Shown one piece after another: positions 31,690 through 45,106 of a DNA stretch of 64,000 bases; position 1 is the stretch's first letter, and each line of letters starts with the position of its first letter. The notes under the pieces are model-generated. The model was not told the origin of the DNA and searched no databases. It saw nothing but the letters and a program-made list of their open reading frames with translations. This DNA is from Corinectria fuckeliana (taxonomy: Eukaryota; Ascomycota; Sordariomycetes; Hypocreales; Nectriaceae). The stretch spans positions 209,818 to 273,817 of the forward strand of contig WPDH01000110.1 of assembly GCA_019137255.1 (NCBI GenBank), given 5' to 3'. A program made the position numbers and the translations under genes.

Positions 31690-34673
31690 TTACTTGCTAC
31701 CAGTAAATGTATACAACAAGCAGCCGACCTGTACACTTCCGCCAACACCGCCGTTATCGCCTATTAAATAAAGTTAGTATATCTTCTTTAAAAGGCTTTC
31801 AAAGATATAATAATATCTTCACTTACACTTTGTATAAACTTCTCTCACATTCAAGTAGGCTGTGATAGTACTACCTATTCCCAAGGGGAATCGGAAGTTT
31901 TGCGTGTCTTGGGTAGTCACACATCCATCTATCCAATAGACTGAGTAGTAATATGAGATGCCGTGCTTGTCCGACTTGCTCAATTCAACAGTTCCCGCTC
32001 CATCGTAAAGGTTGTCGTCTCCGTTGGGTCCGCTCAGCCCGCTAAACTCTGTCGAATAATCGTCTTGGGAGCCTCCGTTAATATCCGCGTGCCCGGGGAA
32101 GTCAGATTCGAGGTGGCAATTAATTGCCCCCCTTGTCAGCGGTGACGTAGGGATCGCGGCCTGAGTGGTAGTAGGTGCCTCAGTGGGCTTGAGAGTGACA
32201 GCGGAGGGGAAGGTAGTATAGTCGGTGCAGTGGCCCGAAATGAGAGTAGCGGTGGCAAAGAAAGTCTGGCCCTCGGTGGCAGTGGAGCACTGGCAGTAAG
32301 GGGTAGCGACGTTAGGGCCGCCATGGTTCACACAGGGGTATGGACCAGTGAAAGTATTCACGGTCGTGGTGGTGGTTTGTGGGACCGAGGTGGTAGTATC
32401 AGGCGCTGAAGTGATGGTGAGGGTAGAGGTTTGGAAAGTTGTAGGGGTGGTAGTACTGTCCGTTGTTGTTTCGGTGGTCTCAGTTGTTGAATCGGCAGTC
32501 GTCTCTGTGGATTGAGTGGTTTCCGTTGTCTCGGTGTCAGTCGTGGGAGTGCCAATGGCCTCGGTCGTGGTAGAGTCGGTAGCAGTAGAGGTGGCCTCAG
32601 TAGTGCTTCCAGTACTAGTCACAACCAAGCACACGTCGACATCCGAGTCCTCTCGCTTCTGGTTGTCAAGGGAAACGTTGGGAGCCCAGAAGTCCTGGTA
32701 CGTTACAAGTTGGTCCTCAACCCACAGCCTCCATCGAGCGATGCGAAGACCTATGCTGCCCTCAGGGGCGAAGGGGCTCACCAGAACAGACTGAAGAGCG
32801 TCGACTTCCACGATGGCTCGACCCCAAGTACCGACCTGCTCGGTGGAAGAATCTACATCAGTGCGGGTGTAGCCCAGGACGCGGCCGCTGTCGCTAGATC
32901 CGGGGAGGATTCCGACGAGGCTATCAGCGAGCTGCCGAGCGCGGTCCTGGTATCGGAACTCAGTGGTGACACCCGTGGGGTCCACTTGGCCGGCGACGTA
33001 TGTGAAGGGAGTGAGGACAAAGACCTTGGGAGAGTAGATAGCGTTCAAGACTCCGGGGTTGTCGTCATCACCAACGAGGGCAGTAATACTCAACGCATCT
33101 GTCGTGCCGTCACGGAGGGCCCCGAAGACATTTGCGTCGAAAAACGCATCGTCGGTCGGATTCCAGTTGTCGTCGATAAAGCCAGGGACCTCCCAGATAT
33201 GTGAGAGATAGACACCCTTCTCAGAGACGATTATAACAGCTGTGCAACCGTAGATACCGTTGACACCTGCGAATCCCTGGCCCGCCTCGGGGAAGTTGAA
33301 CCAATGTCCAGACACAAGTCCAGCCTGGCTGACCCAGGCGGGGTTCAAGCTCGCGACGTAGAACGGGTTAGGGGTCGTGTCGGAGGTGAAAGTGCGAGCA
33401 GACACGCCTCGCTTGTTCTTGGTGGCGGAGTCAGACTCCGCGCGGGCTGTGGGCTCAGCAATAGAGATGTCGTTCAAAGCGCCGTAGCCGGTGGGAAGCT
33501 CGGAGGTGGTAACGGTGGAAAGGGCACTACAGTCAGCCGAGGACGAGACGTAGTTCATATTAGCACCGCTCAGAGGGAGTGCACCCATGGGGCAGGCATC
33601 GGCGTTGCCGCAAGTGCCAGAAGCACAGGGCGTGATGGCAGGGGCAGTGCCGGTGGTTGAGATGGTTGTAGTCGCTTCAGTGACAGAGCAGCCGGTAACT
33701 TCAACGGTGATGGATTCGATGCAGGTCTCGGAAGTAACAACGTTGCCATCCTCAGTGACGGTGGTGGGCTTGCAGATAAGGGTTACGTGCTCGGCCGTGT
33801 CCTCTGTGCATGGAGAGGTTGTGGTCGACGTGGGCTCTTCTGTAGAAGACTCATGCTCCGTGGATGATTGATCGCTCTTCTCTTCGGTCTTGTCATCGTC
33901 ATTCTCGTCGGTGAGATCCTCAGTCTCGGTTTGGACGGTACTGATGACACTGGTAACAGCAGTCACATCATGGTTAACGATATTAACCGAGACATCGGTA
34001 AGGTCCTGAGCGATGCAGACCAAGCTGTTGATGACATCGCCGATGGCCCCAAGAAAGCCTCGCCTCTTCTTGCCGTCGCAGCCCTGGTTGGAATCACCGC
34101 CCAGCTCCTTGATCACCTTAATGACGTGGTCCTTGACTTGGTCAACCTGGTTCTTAGTCTCATCCAAGAGGTTATCTGGGTCGACCTTCCAGGTGTTGAT
34201 GATGGGTATCAGAGCCAGGATCTCAGTCGACACGGAAGACACGCTAGAGGTGGCAGCAGCACCTGTAGCTGTAGTGAGGACCGGAGCATCGGTGATGGTG
34301 TCAGCGGGGTTTACAGTCGTGGTAGTCTCAACGGGTTGCGCGGTAGTCGTGGTAGGTAGCCCCTGGGTGGTAGTAGTGGTGTCAGGGAGCTCAGTGGTGG
34401 TGGTAGGAGTGCCAATAGGCAGTTCGGTGGTGGTGGTGTTAAGGAGCTGCTCAGTTGTGGTAGTAGTGCCAACAGGCAGTTCAGTAGTTGTGGTGTCAGG
34501 CCAGGGAAGTAAGGCGGTAGTGCTAAGGTCGGGTTAGGGCCTCCCTAGGATATTCCAATCATCACTCACGTTGTAATCCCTACTGGCGTGAAGGGATCTT
34601 GAGCAGACGCGTGGAGAGACAGCGAGGCCAGCACAACGAATGCACGGCCGACTGACCAGCCGTGAGAACGCAT
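31690..34673 (-). CDS. Large secreted Ser/Thr-rich glycoprotein
   Basis: Exons 34673-34570, 34522-31827 and 31760-31690 (GTGAGT and GTAAGT introns) give 956 residues. The last short exon (CDNGGVGGSVQVGCLLYTF) replaces an apparent early stop. Signal peptide: MRSHGWSVGRAFVVLASLSL then HASA. A threonine-rich stalk with ELPVGTTTT / ELPIGTPTTTT repeats follows. A Cys-bearing region and a folded block come next (GLVSGHWFNFPEAGQGFAGV; YGCTAVIIVSEKGVYLSHIW). A second Thr-rich linker and a C-terminal Cys-containing domain complete it. It looks heavily O-glycosylated and extracellular or wall-bound. The folded block resembles unnamed modules in fungal secreted proteins. Function is unknown; the frame is intact. 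Confidence 0.85.
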
Positions 34674-35262
34674 TTTACCTGTCAGTCACCGGGGGCTAGG
34701 ACGAATGAAGAGGTTGAAGCGAATGGCTAGACTAGGAGACGGTCTACAGTGGCTGAACGACCAGAACGAGAGGATAGCTGATAGCCTAGGGCTGTCGTCT
34801 AATAAGTAGTACATCGAGGATAGCGGTTCCTAGAGCACCGATTCGGAGATATAATTACACCAGTTGTCAGAACTACTAATAGAAACGCGCCTAAAGTCCG
34901 CGATAATAGGTCAGATTTTAGTGACAGCACTAGAATCCTTTCTACGTCTCAAAGGAGTGAACCCATGCTTTGGGGGCCACGAGTAATCCGGCTCCCAGGA
35001 AGCCCCATTCAATGAGGTGCACTACCGGCTCGATCCTTGTTGCGTCGCAGGGGCAGCCCCGCTGTAAGGACTCGTGCTGCCAATGCAATATCGCTGCATG
35101 CGCCCTGGCTTACGGCCCGATGTTATTGATGGCCAGAGGATGAAATTGGGCTTGTCAGCCACGCAGGGAAATCACGTACAACTTCGTATCCCAGTGCTCC
35201 ACAATCTAAATTTAAGGTGTCTCCTTCCCCGTGCAGCCTATTCTGCGGAGTCACAGCCCTAG
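34674..35262. other. Intergenic, no gene seen
   Basis: Upstream of the glycoprotein and downstream of the ankyrin gene. Nothing recognised. Confidence 0.5.
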
Positions 35263-36351
35263 CTAATCCTTGCTCGCCAAATCCTTCGCCTGGAGAATCC
35301 TTTTCATCTCATCGCTCGCCATATTTTGAGCATTCCCGGTAGCACTCCCGAACGCGCCTCTCAAGTCAGGATCGGCCCCCTGGCTGAGCAGCCACCTCAC
35401 TCTTTCAACCGCCCCTGCCCTGACGGCATTCACAATCGGATACTGCGGGTTCATGTGGCGGGACTGGAACTTCTGGTTCACGTCTGCGCCATGCTCCACA
35501 AGCTCCGCCATGACAGGAATCCTCCCCACGTCCATTTCCCTACTCAGAGTGACAAGGCCGGGATGGGGGTTCGCGCCTGGGGGGCGTGCGCCCGCTGCAA
35601 AGTACAGCGGCGCTCCATTGCACATCTGCGCGCCGGCGCTTAGCAGCTTTTGCACCGCCCCAACACTGCCGTGCGATGCGGCTGTCTCAAGTGCTGCGCA
35701 CGAGTCGCTATCGGGCTCGCCATAGCGGTCTCGGTTATCACGCTGTACTCCCAGGTTGGGGTCTGCGCCGTGGGCGAGGAACCAGTCCAGGAGGGCATCG
35801 TTGGTGACAATTTGCGGGAGGAGCACGGCACCGTAGAATCCTGGCGTGTTGGTGGTCCAGCCGTGCTGCGTGAGAAGCTTGAACAGGGGGATCTTCTGAT
35901 CTTCTGGCGCTGAGAGGATGTGTTTCGGGGTTTGGCGGGTAATGGGCGCCCCAGCCTCGAGCAAGTAGCGAGCGGCGCCGACACTGCCGGCGCTGAGAGC
36001 GAGAACCAGGCCCTGGTGCAGAAAAGCGGGCGTACGAGGCTCGGAGGCAACAATCGACTCAATGGTGGAGAGTTGACCACTGCGACACGCGGCTTGAAAT
36101 GAAGCGAAATCCGGCTGTGAAGGGCGCTGGCCTATGAAGAGATCCAGGTCATTCGGCCCTGTGATGGGGATATCATCGTAGGCTGTGGCCATGGATGAGC
36201 CTACCGTTCCCATTTGCTGTCCCATTTGGTTCCCCATCTGGTTCACACCTATGCCTCGCTGCTGAAGCTGCTGCTGTTGGAGTCTGGCCGCCAGCGCCTG
36301 CAATTGTCGCTCCTGGGCCAACTGCATAATCTGTTCATCTTGTGATTCCAT
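35263..36351 (-). CDS. Ankyrin-repeat protein with Gln-rich N-terminus
   Basis: Single exon, 362 residues. Residues about 9-32 are a Gln-rich helical or coiled segment (ERQLQALAARLQQQQLQQRG), then GNQMGQQMG. Ankyrin-type units follow from about residue 80: FQAACRSGQLSTIESIV, LALSAGSVGAARYLLEAGA, LLDWFLAHGADPN, ALETAASHGSVGAVQKLLSA, VMAELVEHGADVN and VNAVRAGAVERVRWLLSQG. Likely a protein-binding adaptor. It is intact although its start lies only about 140 bases from the edge of the AT-rich block. Distinct from the ankyrin relic at 16445. Confidence 0.85.
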   Translation of the reverse strand: MESQDEQIMQLAQERQLQALAARLQQQQLQQRGIGVNQMGNQMGQQMGTVGSSMATAYDDIPITGPNDLDLFIGQRPSQPDFASFQAACRSGQLSTIESIVASEPRTPAFLHQGLVLALSAGSVGAARYLLEAGAPITRQTPKHILSAPEDQKIPLFKLLTQHGWTTNTPGFYGAVLLPQIVTNDALLDWFLAHGADPNLGVQRDNRDRYGEPDSDSCAALETAASHGSVGAVQKLLSAGAQMCNGAPLYFAAGARPPGANPHPGLVTLSREMDVGRIPVMAELVEHGADVNQKFQSRHMNPQYPIVNAVRAGAVERVRWLLSQGADPDLRGAFGSATGNAQNMASDEMKRILQAKDLASKD

Positions 36352-38310
36352 GTTCGATGTTCCGTTTGTTGCTGTTGCTTTGCTTCGTGACTGTCAAATT
36401 GCAGGCGGTTCCTCGTTTAACGGCTGTTGCTCTGATTGCGGGTAGTAAGTGTAAGGTAAGAGTCCGAGCTGGTATGGGGGAAACTAAAGTACCTCTTGCT
36501 GAATAAGCGCTATTTCCTGATGACGTTATAATAGGTATTTTAAAAGCCTACTCTTTATATAATATGACTAGATATTTAAGTAACGCCTGGTAATATCCTA
36601 AGTTTATATTCTTTATAAACTAAGACAGCTATTAAAGCTTAATAAGAAGGTAATAAATAAGCTAAGCTTACTATAATTAATTTACTTATTATATATTAGT
36701 ATTTCTACTAAGATAGTAGACTTAAAACAGATAAAGTATAGTACTAATAATATGTGAAATATAACAGCTAGGTTTAACTTTAAGGTATAAAATAAGTCTA
36801 AAATATAAAGTGTTTAAATAAGTGGTTTAAAATATTATAGTAAGTAATATAAGTTATAGTTTAGTAATAGTAAAATAGTAGATTTAATATAACTAAGTGT
36901 GTTAATAGCTAAAAAGCTTAAGACTCTTATCTAATATACTAAGTAAATATATATATATACTTAGAGTATTTTATTAGATTATAGTTTAAAGTTATAATTT
37001 AAAATAAATTACAGTTAGAAATTATAATCTACTTATAGTTAGTAGAAAATTAGTAAGAGTATATATAATATATATATATTATATAACTAAAGTTAACTTA
37101 AGCTATAATATAATATCTTCTTTTTATTAGTCTTATTTTTAAGGCTACTTAAGTAAGCTTATTATAATTTTTACTATTAGTTTATAACTTTCTCTTCTAA
37201 ATATTTTATAATATACTAATATAATATTAGAGTGTATAACTAAGCTAAAAGTAAAAAAAATAACTAAATATAATTCTTTTTATTATTTTACTAAGCTAAA
37301 CTATTATACTACTAATATATCTTATACTTATTATTTTAAGTATAAGATTAATTATTAAATACAGGATTTTAGTTACTTTAACTAGTATAAAAAGTATATT
37401 TATTAAGATTATACTTATAATAGTATTTATATTATATTTTTTTATAAGGTGTTTTACTAGGTTTTTTATTAAGTTATATACTAATTTTTATTTAGTAAAT
37501 AAACTAGTTAATTAATAAAAAAAGCTTAAAAAAAAAAGAAAAAAGCTAGTAATAAGATTTTAATTTTTTATAACTAACTAGCTAAGCTTTAGTTATCTCT
37601 TACTATAATAATAAGTTATTTAGTAAGAATTTAAAAAATTAAAAAAAAGGTAAAAAAGTATAGTTTTAATCTATTTAAGTAAGAAATATAAAAGCTAAAT
37701 AAGAAGAATAATATTCTTTTAGTATTAAAGTCTTATAAGAATTAAGTAGTAAATAACCTTTAGTTATTAAGTATTTAAAATAAAGTAAACTAGTTTATTT
37801 TAAGCCTTAGTAATAATTTTAGTAAGATTAGTCTTTTACTTAATTTTAGTATTACTAGTAAAAGTTTTTTAAGAGGTATTATATATAAGTAAGGTTTTTA
37901 GCTAGTGTAATAATACTAATTAGTATAAGAGTTTTAATATATATAAGGCTTAACTACTAGTAGTTACTACTTAAAGTAGTTATTTTACTTAATCTTAATA
38001 GAAAATAACACTTTTTCTCTTCTTAATTTTAATTTTACCTTTTATTACTTTTTATCTTATTTTGCCTAGCTGTTATAACAGCTCTTATTATTTATTCTTA
38101 TTCTTATTAGCTAGCTCTTTTTTATATAGAAATATACAGATAAAAGCTAGAATTTTATATTTAATATATATTTCTTTTATATTTTTATTAGATTCTCCTC
38201 TTTATATAGATATATAAAGATATTTTTAGTATATTTAATTTCCTTTTAGTTTTAAAGCTATAAGAAAAGAGATATAAGTAGGTTAAGACTTTTTAAGGAC
38301 CTATATAAGT

Positions 38311-38565
38311 CTTAGCAGTGGAAAATTCACTTTAGGTAATTAGTGGGCTATACTTAAAAGCTTAGTAGTGAATAATTCGAATTAGGTAATTAGTAGGTTG
38401 CTAAAAGGCTTAGCAGTAAATAATTAAATATAGTAATTAGTAGGTCACTAAAAGGCTTAGTAGTAAACAATTAAATACAGTAATTAGTAAGTCACTAAAA
38501 GGCTTAGTAGTAAACAATTAAATATAGTAATTAGTAGGTTACNNTAGTAGGTTACTAAAAATAAG
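38311..38565. repeat. Minisatellite, about 47-50 bp units, containing a 2-N gap
   Basis: Five units begin CTTAG(C/T)AGT at 38311, 38361, 38409, 38456 and 38503. Each includes TAATTAGT(A/G)GGT-like sequence. The fifth is broken by NN at 38543-38544 and TAGTAGGTTAC reappears right after it. The gap was thus placed inside a tandem array, and the true copy number is unknown. Confidence 0.85.
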
Positions 38566-38578
38566 CTATACTAAATAA

Positions 38579-38660
38579 CCTAGCTATACTTAAAAACCTA
38601 GCTATACTTAAAAACCTAGCTATACTTAAGAACCTAGCTATACTTAAGAACCTAGCTATA
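38579..38660. repeat. 18-bp tandem repeat
   Basis: CCTAGCTATACTTAAAAA repeated at 38579, 38597, 38615, 38633 and partially 38651. The later units carry an A-to-G change. Confidence 0.9.
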
Positions 38661-38978
38661 TTATCTTATAACTTAACTACTAATATAACTTTAGCTAGAT
38701 AGAAGTCTCTTAATAATATAAAATTATACTTTAAATATAAACTTATTCTCTTTTATATATAGTATTTATAGTAATTTTCTTAGGATTTTTTAGGTACTTA
38801 TTCTCTTTATTTTCTTAATTTATATATATTTCTTATTAATATAATATTAACTTTATAAATAATTATCTAGAACTTAGTTAATATTAGTTCTTATAGGTAT
38901 TTCTAGGGATTATATCTTAATACTACTATATTAAAATTTTTACTTCTTATCTTATATTTATTCTTATTATAATTTTAA

Positions 38979-39048
38979 GGTAGCCTTTAGGAATAACTAT
39001 TAAGAATTATTAATATTTATTTCCTAATAACTATTCCTAAAGGCTACT
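38979..39048. repeat. Palindromic element, founder example of a dispersed family
   Basis: Left arm begins GTAGCCTTTAGGAATAACTA; the right arm ends ACTATTCCTAAAGGCTAC. The arms are about 28 bases with three transition mismatches and a short AT spacer. Related palindromes recur in the AT-rich block (see other entries). Confidence 0.8.
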
Positions 39049-39999
39049 CTTATATATTCTTCTCCTATTATAACTAATCTATCTTATATAAAATATAGCT
39101 TAGTATTTTATTTTAACTTTCTTTTTATTATATAATAGTCTAACTAATAAGTAACTATAATAGTACTACTATATAAGAAATAAGACTAACTAGCAATTTA
39201 GTAAACTCTAGCTAAAAAGTAAGCTATTATCTAAAAGTATAATTATATATATTATTACTATTAATAAACTCTTATATTATAAATAATATATAAACCTTTT
39301 ACTAACTTTATTTAGTTTAAATATTTAATACTAATACTTTTATATATTTTACTTACTACTAATAATATTATTAGACTTTATATTTATCTACTACTTAATA
39401 TCTTAACTAATTCTCTTATTTATTCTAATCTTAACCTAGCTATATATAAGCTAGTAATAATATACTCTCTAATACTTACCTCTAATATAATTATACTTTT
39501 CTAATATAAAGAAAATACTACTAAAGTATCTATATAAGTATACCTTTTATCTCTTATAAATACTACTAAAGATATATATCTTAATTACCTATCTTATATA
39601 AATTCTAAGGTAAATAGTAGTCTTAGTAATAATACCTTTATTAAATATATACTATAAAATAATTATCTAATACCTATAGAGAAGATATAGCTTAATAAGA
39701 AAGTAGATTTTATAAGAAAGAATATTAGGAAACACTTAAAGATATATAGTACTAGTATAATAGAAGAGTACTTATTAGATAATTTAAATAGTAATAGTAA
39801 CTCTCTTAGTATCTTACTAATATACTAGATTTATAATATCTTAATTCTACTTTTATCTCTTATACTAACTAGCTTATAATTTAATAGCCCTCTCTCTTAT
39901 AATAATAAAAAGCTAGATAATATATAAACTATACCTATAAGAGCTATCTAGAGAAGTATAAAAGATACTCTAAATAGTACTAATACTAAGCTAGATAGT

Positions 40000-42900
40000 A
40001 TTATACTTTATAAGCTTCTTACCTTTAAGTAGGAATAGCCTATTAGCTACTCTATATAAGACTATAAGTATAGATATAAAAATAAGATTAGAATCACTTA
40101 GGATAGTATAAGAGTATATAATTAATACTATTTTATAGTAGATATCTAGTATACACTTAAGGGTGGTAATACCTAAGATACTTAGCTCTTATATATCTTA
40201 AATATACTAAAAGATCTTTTTAATCTTACCTTATATAACTAGATACTTAGTGTAAATACTAATAGGTCTAAAAATATTAGTTATATATATTATACTATAT
40301 TTAAGAGGTTTTCTAACCTAGATATACTATTATTATAACTCTACTTATACTTATACTACTTAGTTAACTTAAAGACTATAATAATAGTAATTAACTATAT
40401 ATTTAATATTAATAGTTTATATTACTTCTTTTAAAGTCTTACTATAATATAATCTACCTTTTAGTAGTATCTTATTATATAGGTAATTTTTAACCTTATA
40501 GATAATATTTATCTTAGTATTCTTATATACTAGATAAAAGATATTATCTTTTTATAGATAGGCTTACTACTTAGCTAGCTAGTTACTATAAAGCTTATTT
40601 ATTAGGTTTCTAACTACTACTTTAGGTATATTACTAGGCTTACTAATATATATATATAAATATTCTTTTCTACTTTATATTAAGATAAACTAACTAACCT
40701 AGTTAGATATACCTACCTACTAATTAAGTAGTTTATATATTAGACTAATAAGATTATACTTCTATCTATATAAGATATTATTAATAATAGTAATATACTA
40801 TAGTATATTTTTTACTCTTATATAGTAGCTTTAACTAATTTAATAGCTATTTATAAAGATAAGATTACTTTTATTATAATACTAAAAAGAGTAGTTAGTA
40901 AGACTACCCTAGTAGTTCTTAAGAGATATTTAGCCTGCTTTAAGATAATTTATTATAATATATAGCTTATCTACTTAGAGGCTATATAGACTTAGATCTA
41001 AGCCTAAGCTGCTAGGTTTCTTATATACTAAGGTATATACCTCTTCCTATTATCTAAAAATACTAAGCTTATATATCTTATACCTACTCTTAAATATACT
41101 ATAGATTACTAAAAGAACTAGTAAGATAAGATAATTAATAAAACTTATATTAACCCTAATAATACCTATCTTAATATTAGCTAATAGTATACCTCTTATT
41201 TATTAGGTGCTTTTACTTATAATAGCCTACTATAAAGAAAGTACTATCTTAATATATTTTATAATATCTACTAGTTATAAAGCTATAACTATAATAGGCT
41301 AGGCTTAAGCTAAAAGCTATACTTATAAAAGAATAAGTACTCTTAAGTTACACTTTATAATACTATATATATAACTCTTATATATAAAGTATATAGTAAA
41401 GAGCTATAGTAAGACCTTATATATATATAGTATTATAACCTTATTAAGGTCTTATTTAATACTACTAAAAAGTACTTATTTTACTCTTAGATAATTAAGT
41501 TTTTAGCTCTTAATTTAGTATATTTTATTAACTAAGGTAAGAGTACTTAAGGTCTTAACTAGTATATCTTAACTATTATTATAAGGTACTAGCTTAGTAA
41601 GCTTTATATCTATTATAATATCCTAGATATAACACCTAATAATACCACCCCTCTTATAAGTAGTATTTAAGCAGAGAATAAGATCTTCTTAACTCTTCTC
41701 TGCTAGATTATTTAATACTATACCTAGTGACTTTTTATAGCTAACCTAACTAAGAAGGTATTATATTTTGCTATTATCTTAGCTAATATAGCTAGATTTT
41801 TATAGGCTTTTATTAACTACTACTACTTTCTTTTTAAATACTTACACTTAGCTGTCTTAACTAAGTTCTCTCTCTTAGAGATAGTTATTATAGTTATAGC
41901 CTTATATAGCTTATACTTTTTATACTTTTCTGCTCTTATTATAAAAAAGACCCTACTATAAGATAATTACTAGACTATAAAGTAGTATAAGAATACCTAA
42001 ATAGGTAAGAGAATAATACTTATAGTTAAGTATAAGAGGCTTAAAATAAGTATTAGATTTACTACTTACAGCTTTAGCTAGTAGAAACTAGGTAAATTTA
42101 ACTAGGATATTATATACTTTTATAAAGCTATTAAAAAGTAGATTATAATATATAATAGTATATTATATAATAACTATAAGTAGTAGTAAAAGATTCTTAA
42201 GAATATATATAATATAAGCTTTTACTTATAGTAGGCTAAGATATAAATTAAGAAGTTTTATATTCTTAAATAGCCTAAAGTAAGACTACTTTAGTATAAA
42301 TACTTACACTTTATAGTAATTAACTTATTCTAGTAGGATATTTAGTATAAGGTATATAAGTCTAGTTATTAGGTTAAAAAGAGTAATATTATAAACTAGG
42401 TACTAGCTAACTTTTCTAATAAGAGGCTGCTTATATTCTGCTATAATACTATAATAAATATATTTTATAACTAATATACAGCTATAAATAATATAGTACT
42501 ATATTATATTATAAGTAATAAAATATATAGTTATAATCTATATAACCTTTTTAATAACCTTTTTACCTCTTAGGCTCTAAAAAGTAGTCTTATAGTATAA
42601 AAGAGATAGGTATATAAACTGTTTTATATAGTAGTCTATTAGAGCTATAAGCTTATTTATTAGACTTTTAGCCTCTAAGCAGCTTATAACTAGTATATAA
42701 AGCTTTATATTCTTATTACTATTATATACTAGATACTACTATAGCTAATAATAAACAGGTTTATTAGTATAACTAAGATAGTAGTAAGCTAAAGATTAGA
42801 AAGAAGGTATATATAGGTATTAATAATATATAAGCTTTTTAAAACCCTATTTAGCAGCTTATACTCTTTCTGCCTTATAGTATAAATCCTAGCTATAAGT

Positions 42901-43640
42901 ATAAGTAATTATATAATTAGTACCTACTTACTAACTTAGACTACTTACTCCTATTATAAAGCTTAGTAATTTAAGTATAAGTAAATAAACCTTAGAGATA
43001 ATAGGAAGTCTTACTTTTACTAGGCTAAGTAAGACCTAATTAGAGTAATAAGAGCAGCTATCTAGCTTAATAAGCTTAAGATTAAAAGAGAGTATATTCC
43101 TACTATAAGTTAAGATTAGGTAAATTACCTTATAATTAAGAAGAGGTTTTTAGCATACCTTTACCTTATTATCTAGATATAAAATACTACTACTAATAAA
43201 CTAAAAAGTATATTTTACAGGCTTATTAGCAACTTAATAGGTATAGTTAAGAGATAAATACTATTAAATCTAGTAGAGATTACTAGAGGGTTATACTTAG
43301 AGTAATATACTATAAATATTATAAGAGTAAAGCAAATAGTAAGATAGATAAGTAAGAAATAGTATAAAAAAGAAATAAGATATACTACTCTTAACTAAGT
43401 ATAATAGTTAGAATAGAAACTTAGACTTATACTATTACTAGTAACCTAATAAAAAATAAAAGAGGTAATAAGCCTTATCTTTAAAGATAAGTCTAAGAAA
43501 GAGTCTTATTATAACTATAATATAAGTAAAAGGCTATAAAAACAAAATATATAAGTGCTAAATAATAGTAATATAATATATAATAGTAATATATTATTCT
43601 GCCCTCCTAAAAGAGTTAGATAATAAATATAAAAAAGTTA
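40000..43640. mobile_element. Degraded element DNA, upstream partner of copy A
   Basis: RIP-degraded. Its part near 41,750-42,000 aligns by eye with about 53,810-54,060 (shared order of TTATAG/GGCTTATACTT, TTTTATACTT and later motifs). Its end near 43,565-43,600 (AATAATAGTAATATATTATT) resembles 55,425-55,450. Divergence is much higher than in copy A/B itself. Class not identified. Confidence 0.45.
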
Positions 43641-44039
43641 AAAATAGTAAGAAAAAATAGCCTAAGGAGTAAAGTATATACTAATAGGAATATAAGGTAG
43701 TATTTAAGAATAGTTATTAAGAAAATTACCTAACTCTTAAACAACTAAGACCTTAAGGCCTAAGTCTACTCTAAGTGCTCTTAGAGTTAAAAAGGTAGAG
43801 AGAGGAAATAAAGCTAAATAAATAGAGGTAGAAAGAGATTAGGTAATAATAACACCTCTAAGAGTATTAAGAGAGCTTTAAATCTTAAAGCTGTTAGTTA
43901 AGCAGGTAAGATTAGCCTATAAGATAATACTATAAGACAGAAAGAAGTTATACTTATAAGCTAAGAGCTAGGTAGTAATACTATAAATCTAGTTAAAAGC
44001 CTTAAAAGTAGATAAGATCTAAGTAGGGAATTAACTAAG

Positions 44040-44351
44040 GTGGCTACTAAGAGTAAGCTAGAGGAGGTTAAGAAGGTTAAAAGAGGTAATAAAAAAGGTC
44101 TTAATACTAGTAATATTACAGAAAGCAGTAATAAGCTTATTATTACTAGTCTTAGTATTATAAATAATAAGAGGACTATAGTGCTAAATATAATAGTAGC
44201 TATAAAGCTTACTCTTACTAGTATAGAGCTTCTTAGTACTCTTAGCCTTCTTAATCTTAGTACTAAGACTACTAGGGAGGGAAAGAGAGAGAGAGCTAAA
44301 ATCTTAGAATTAGAATATAATATACTAAATAAAAAAAGTAATAAGAGCTAG
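44040..44351 (+). pseudogene. Residual open frame in copy A
   Basis: 103 codons starting at GTG (ATKSKLEEVKKVKRGNKKG) with a counterpart at 55,948-56,259. Rich in Lys, Asn and Ile, as G-to-A decay of an acidic Ser/Pro-rich protein would give. An accidental survivor within the element, not a gene. Confidence 0.4.
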
Positions 44352-45047
44352 CTAAGATAGGAAACAGGAATAGAAAGAGTTTATTAGGCTTAAAATAGGC
44401 TATAAGATTAAAGTATAAACTATAAGAAATATAATATTTATTATAATAAGTATATTTTTAAGATCTTATATATATAAAGCTTTATATAAGATCTCTACTA
44501 GTAGTAAATACTAATTAAGATAAACTTAAACTAAATTATAAAGTAAGAGTAACTATATATATTATACCCTCTAAGAATAGTTATTAAGAAAACACTTATA
44601 GCTTATAAGATAGCCTCTAAGAATAGTTACTAAGAAATATCTTATACTAACCCTAATCTAGTACTAGTCTTATACTAACCTTAATCTGCTATTATTACCT
44701 GTGTTTAGTAATAGCAGCTAAAGAGTAGTAAATATATAAATATATAAATATATAATAGTAGAATTAAAACTATAAAACCTTAACTCTCTTACTTTTTTTC
44801 TTTCTTTTTTTCTTTTATAACTTACTAACTAACTAATATAGGTAAGTACTCCTAATCTTAATAGTTATTTCTAGACTCTACTAAACCTAACTTTACTAAA
44901 CTTAACTCTAACTTTAAATCTAACTTTAAATCTCACCTTTTACTTATTTTTTGCCTTCTTTTCTTAATAACTATTTTTAGATATAATATTTACTATATTT
45001 CTCTTACTTAACCTCTCTCTCTTATAAATTTTATTATCTTATAATAA

Positions 45048-45106
45048 GATAGCCTTTAGAAATAATTATTAAGAATAATCTTAATAGTTATTTCTAGATA
45101 CTACCT
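45048..45106. repeat. Palindromic element (copy A)
   Basis: Left arm GATAGCCTTTAGAAATAATT, right arm TTATTTCTAGATACTACC. The same-site counterpart in copy B is at 56,928-56,983. Confidence 0.7.

Noticed and set aside
32512..34537. Several long plus-strand frames opposite the glycoprotein
   Set aside because: Mirror readings of a low-complexity Thr-rich gene; no start context, introns or family.
38311..38565. CRISPR-like array
   Set aside because: Units repeat in full without unique spacers; the organism is a eukaryote. It is a minisatellite.
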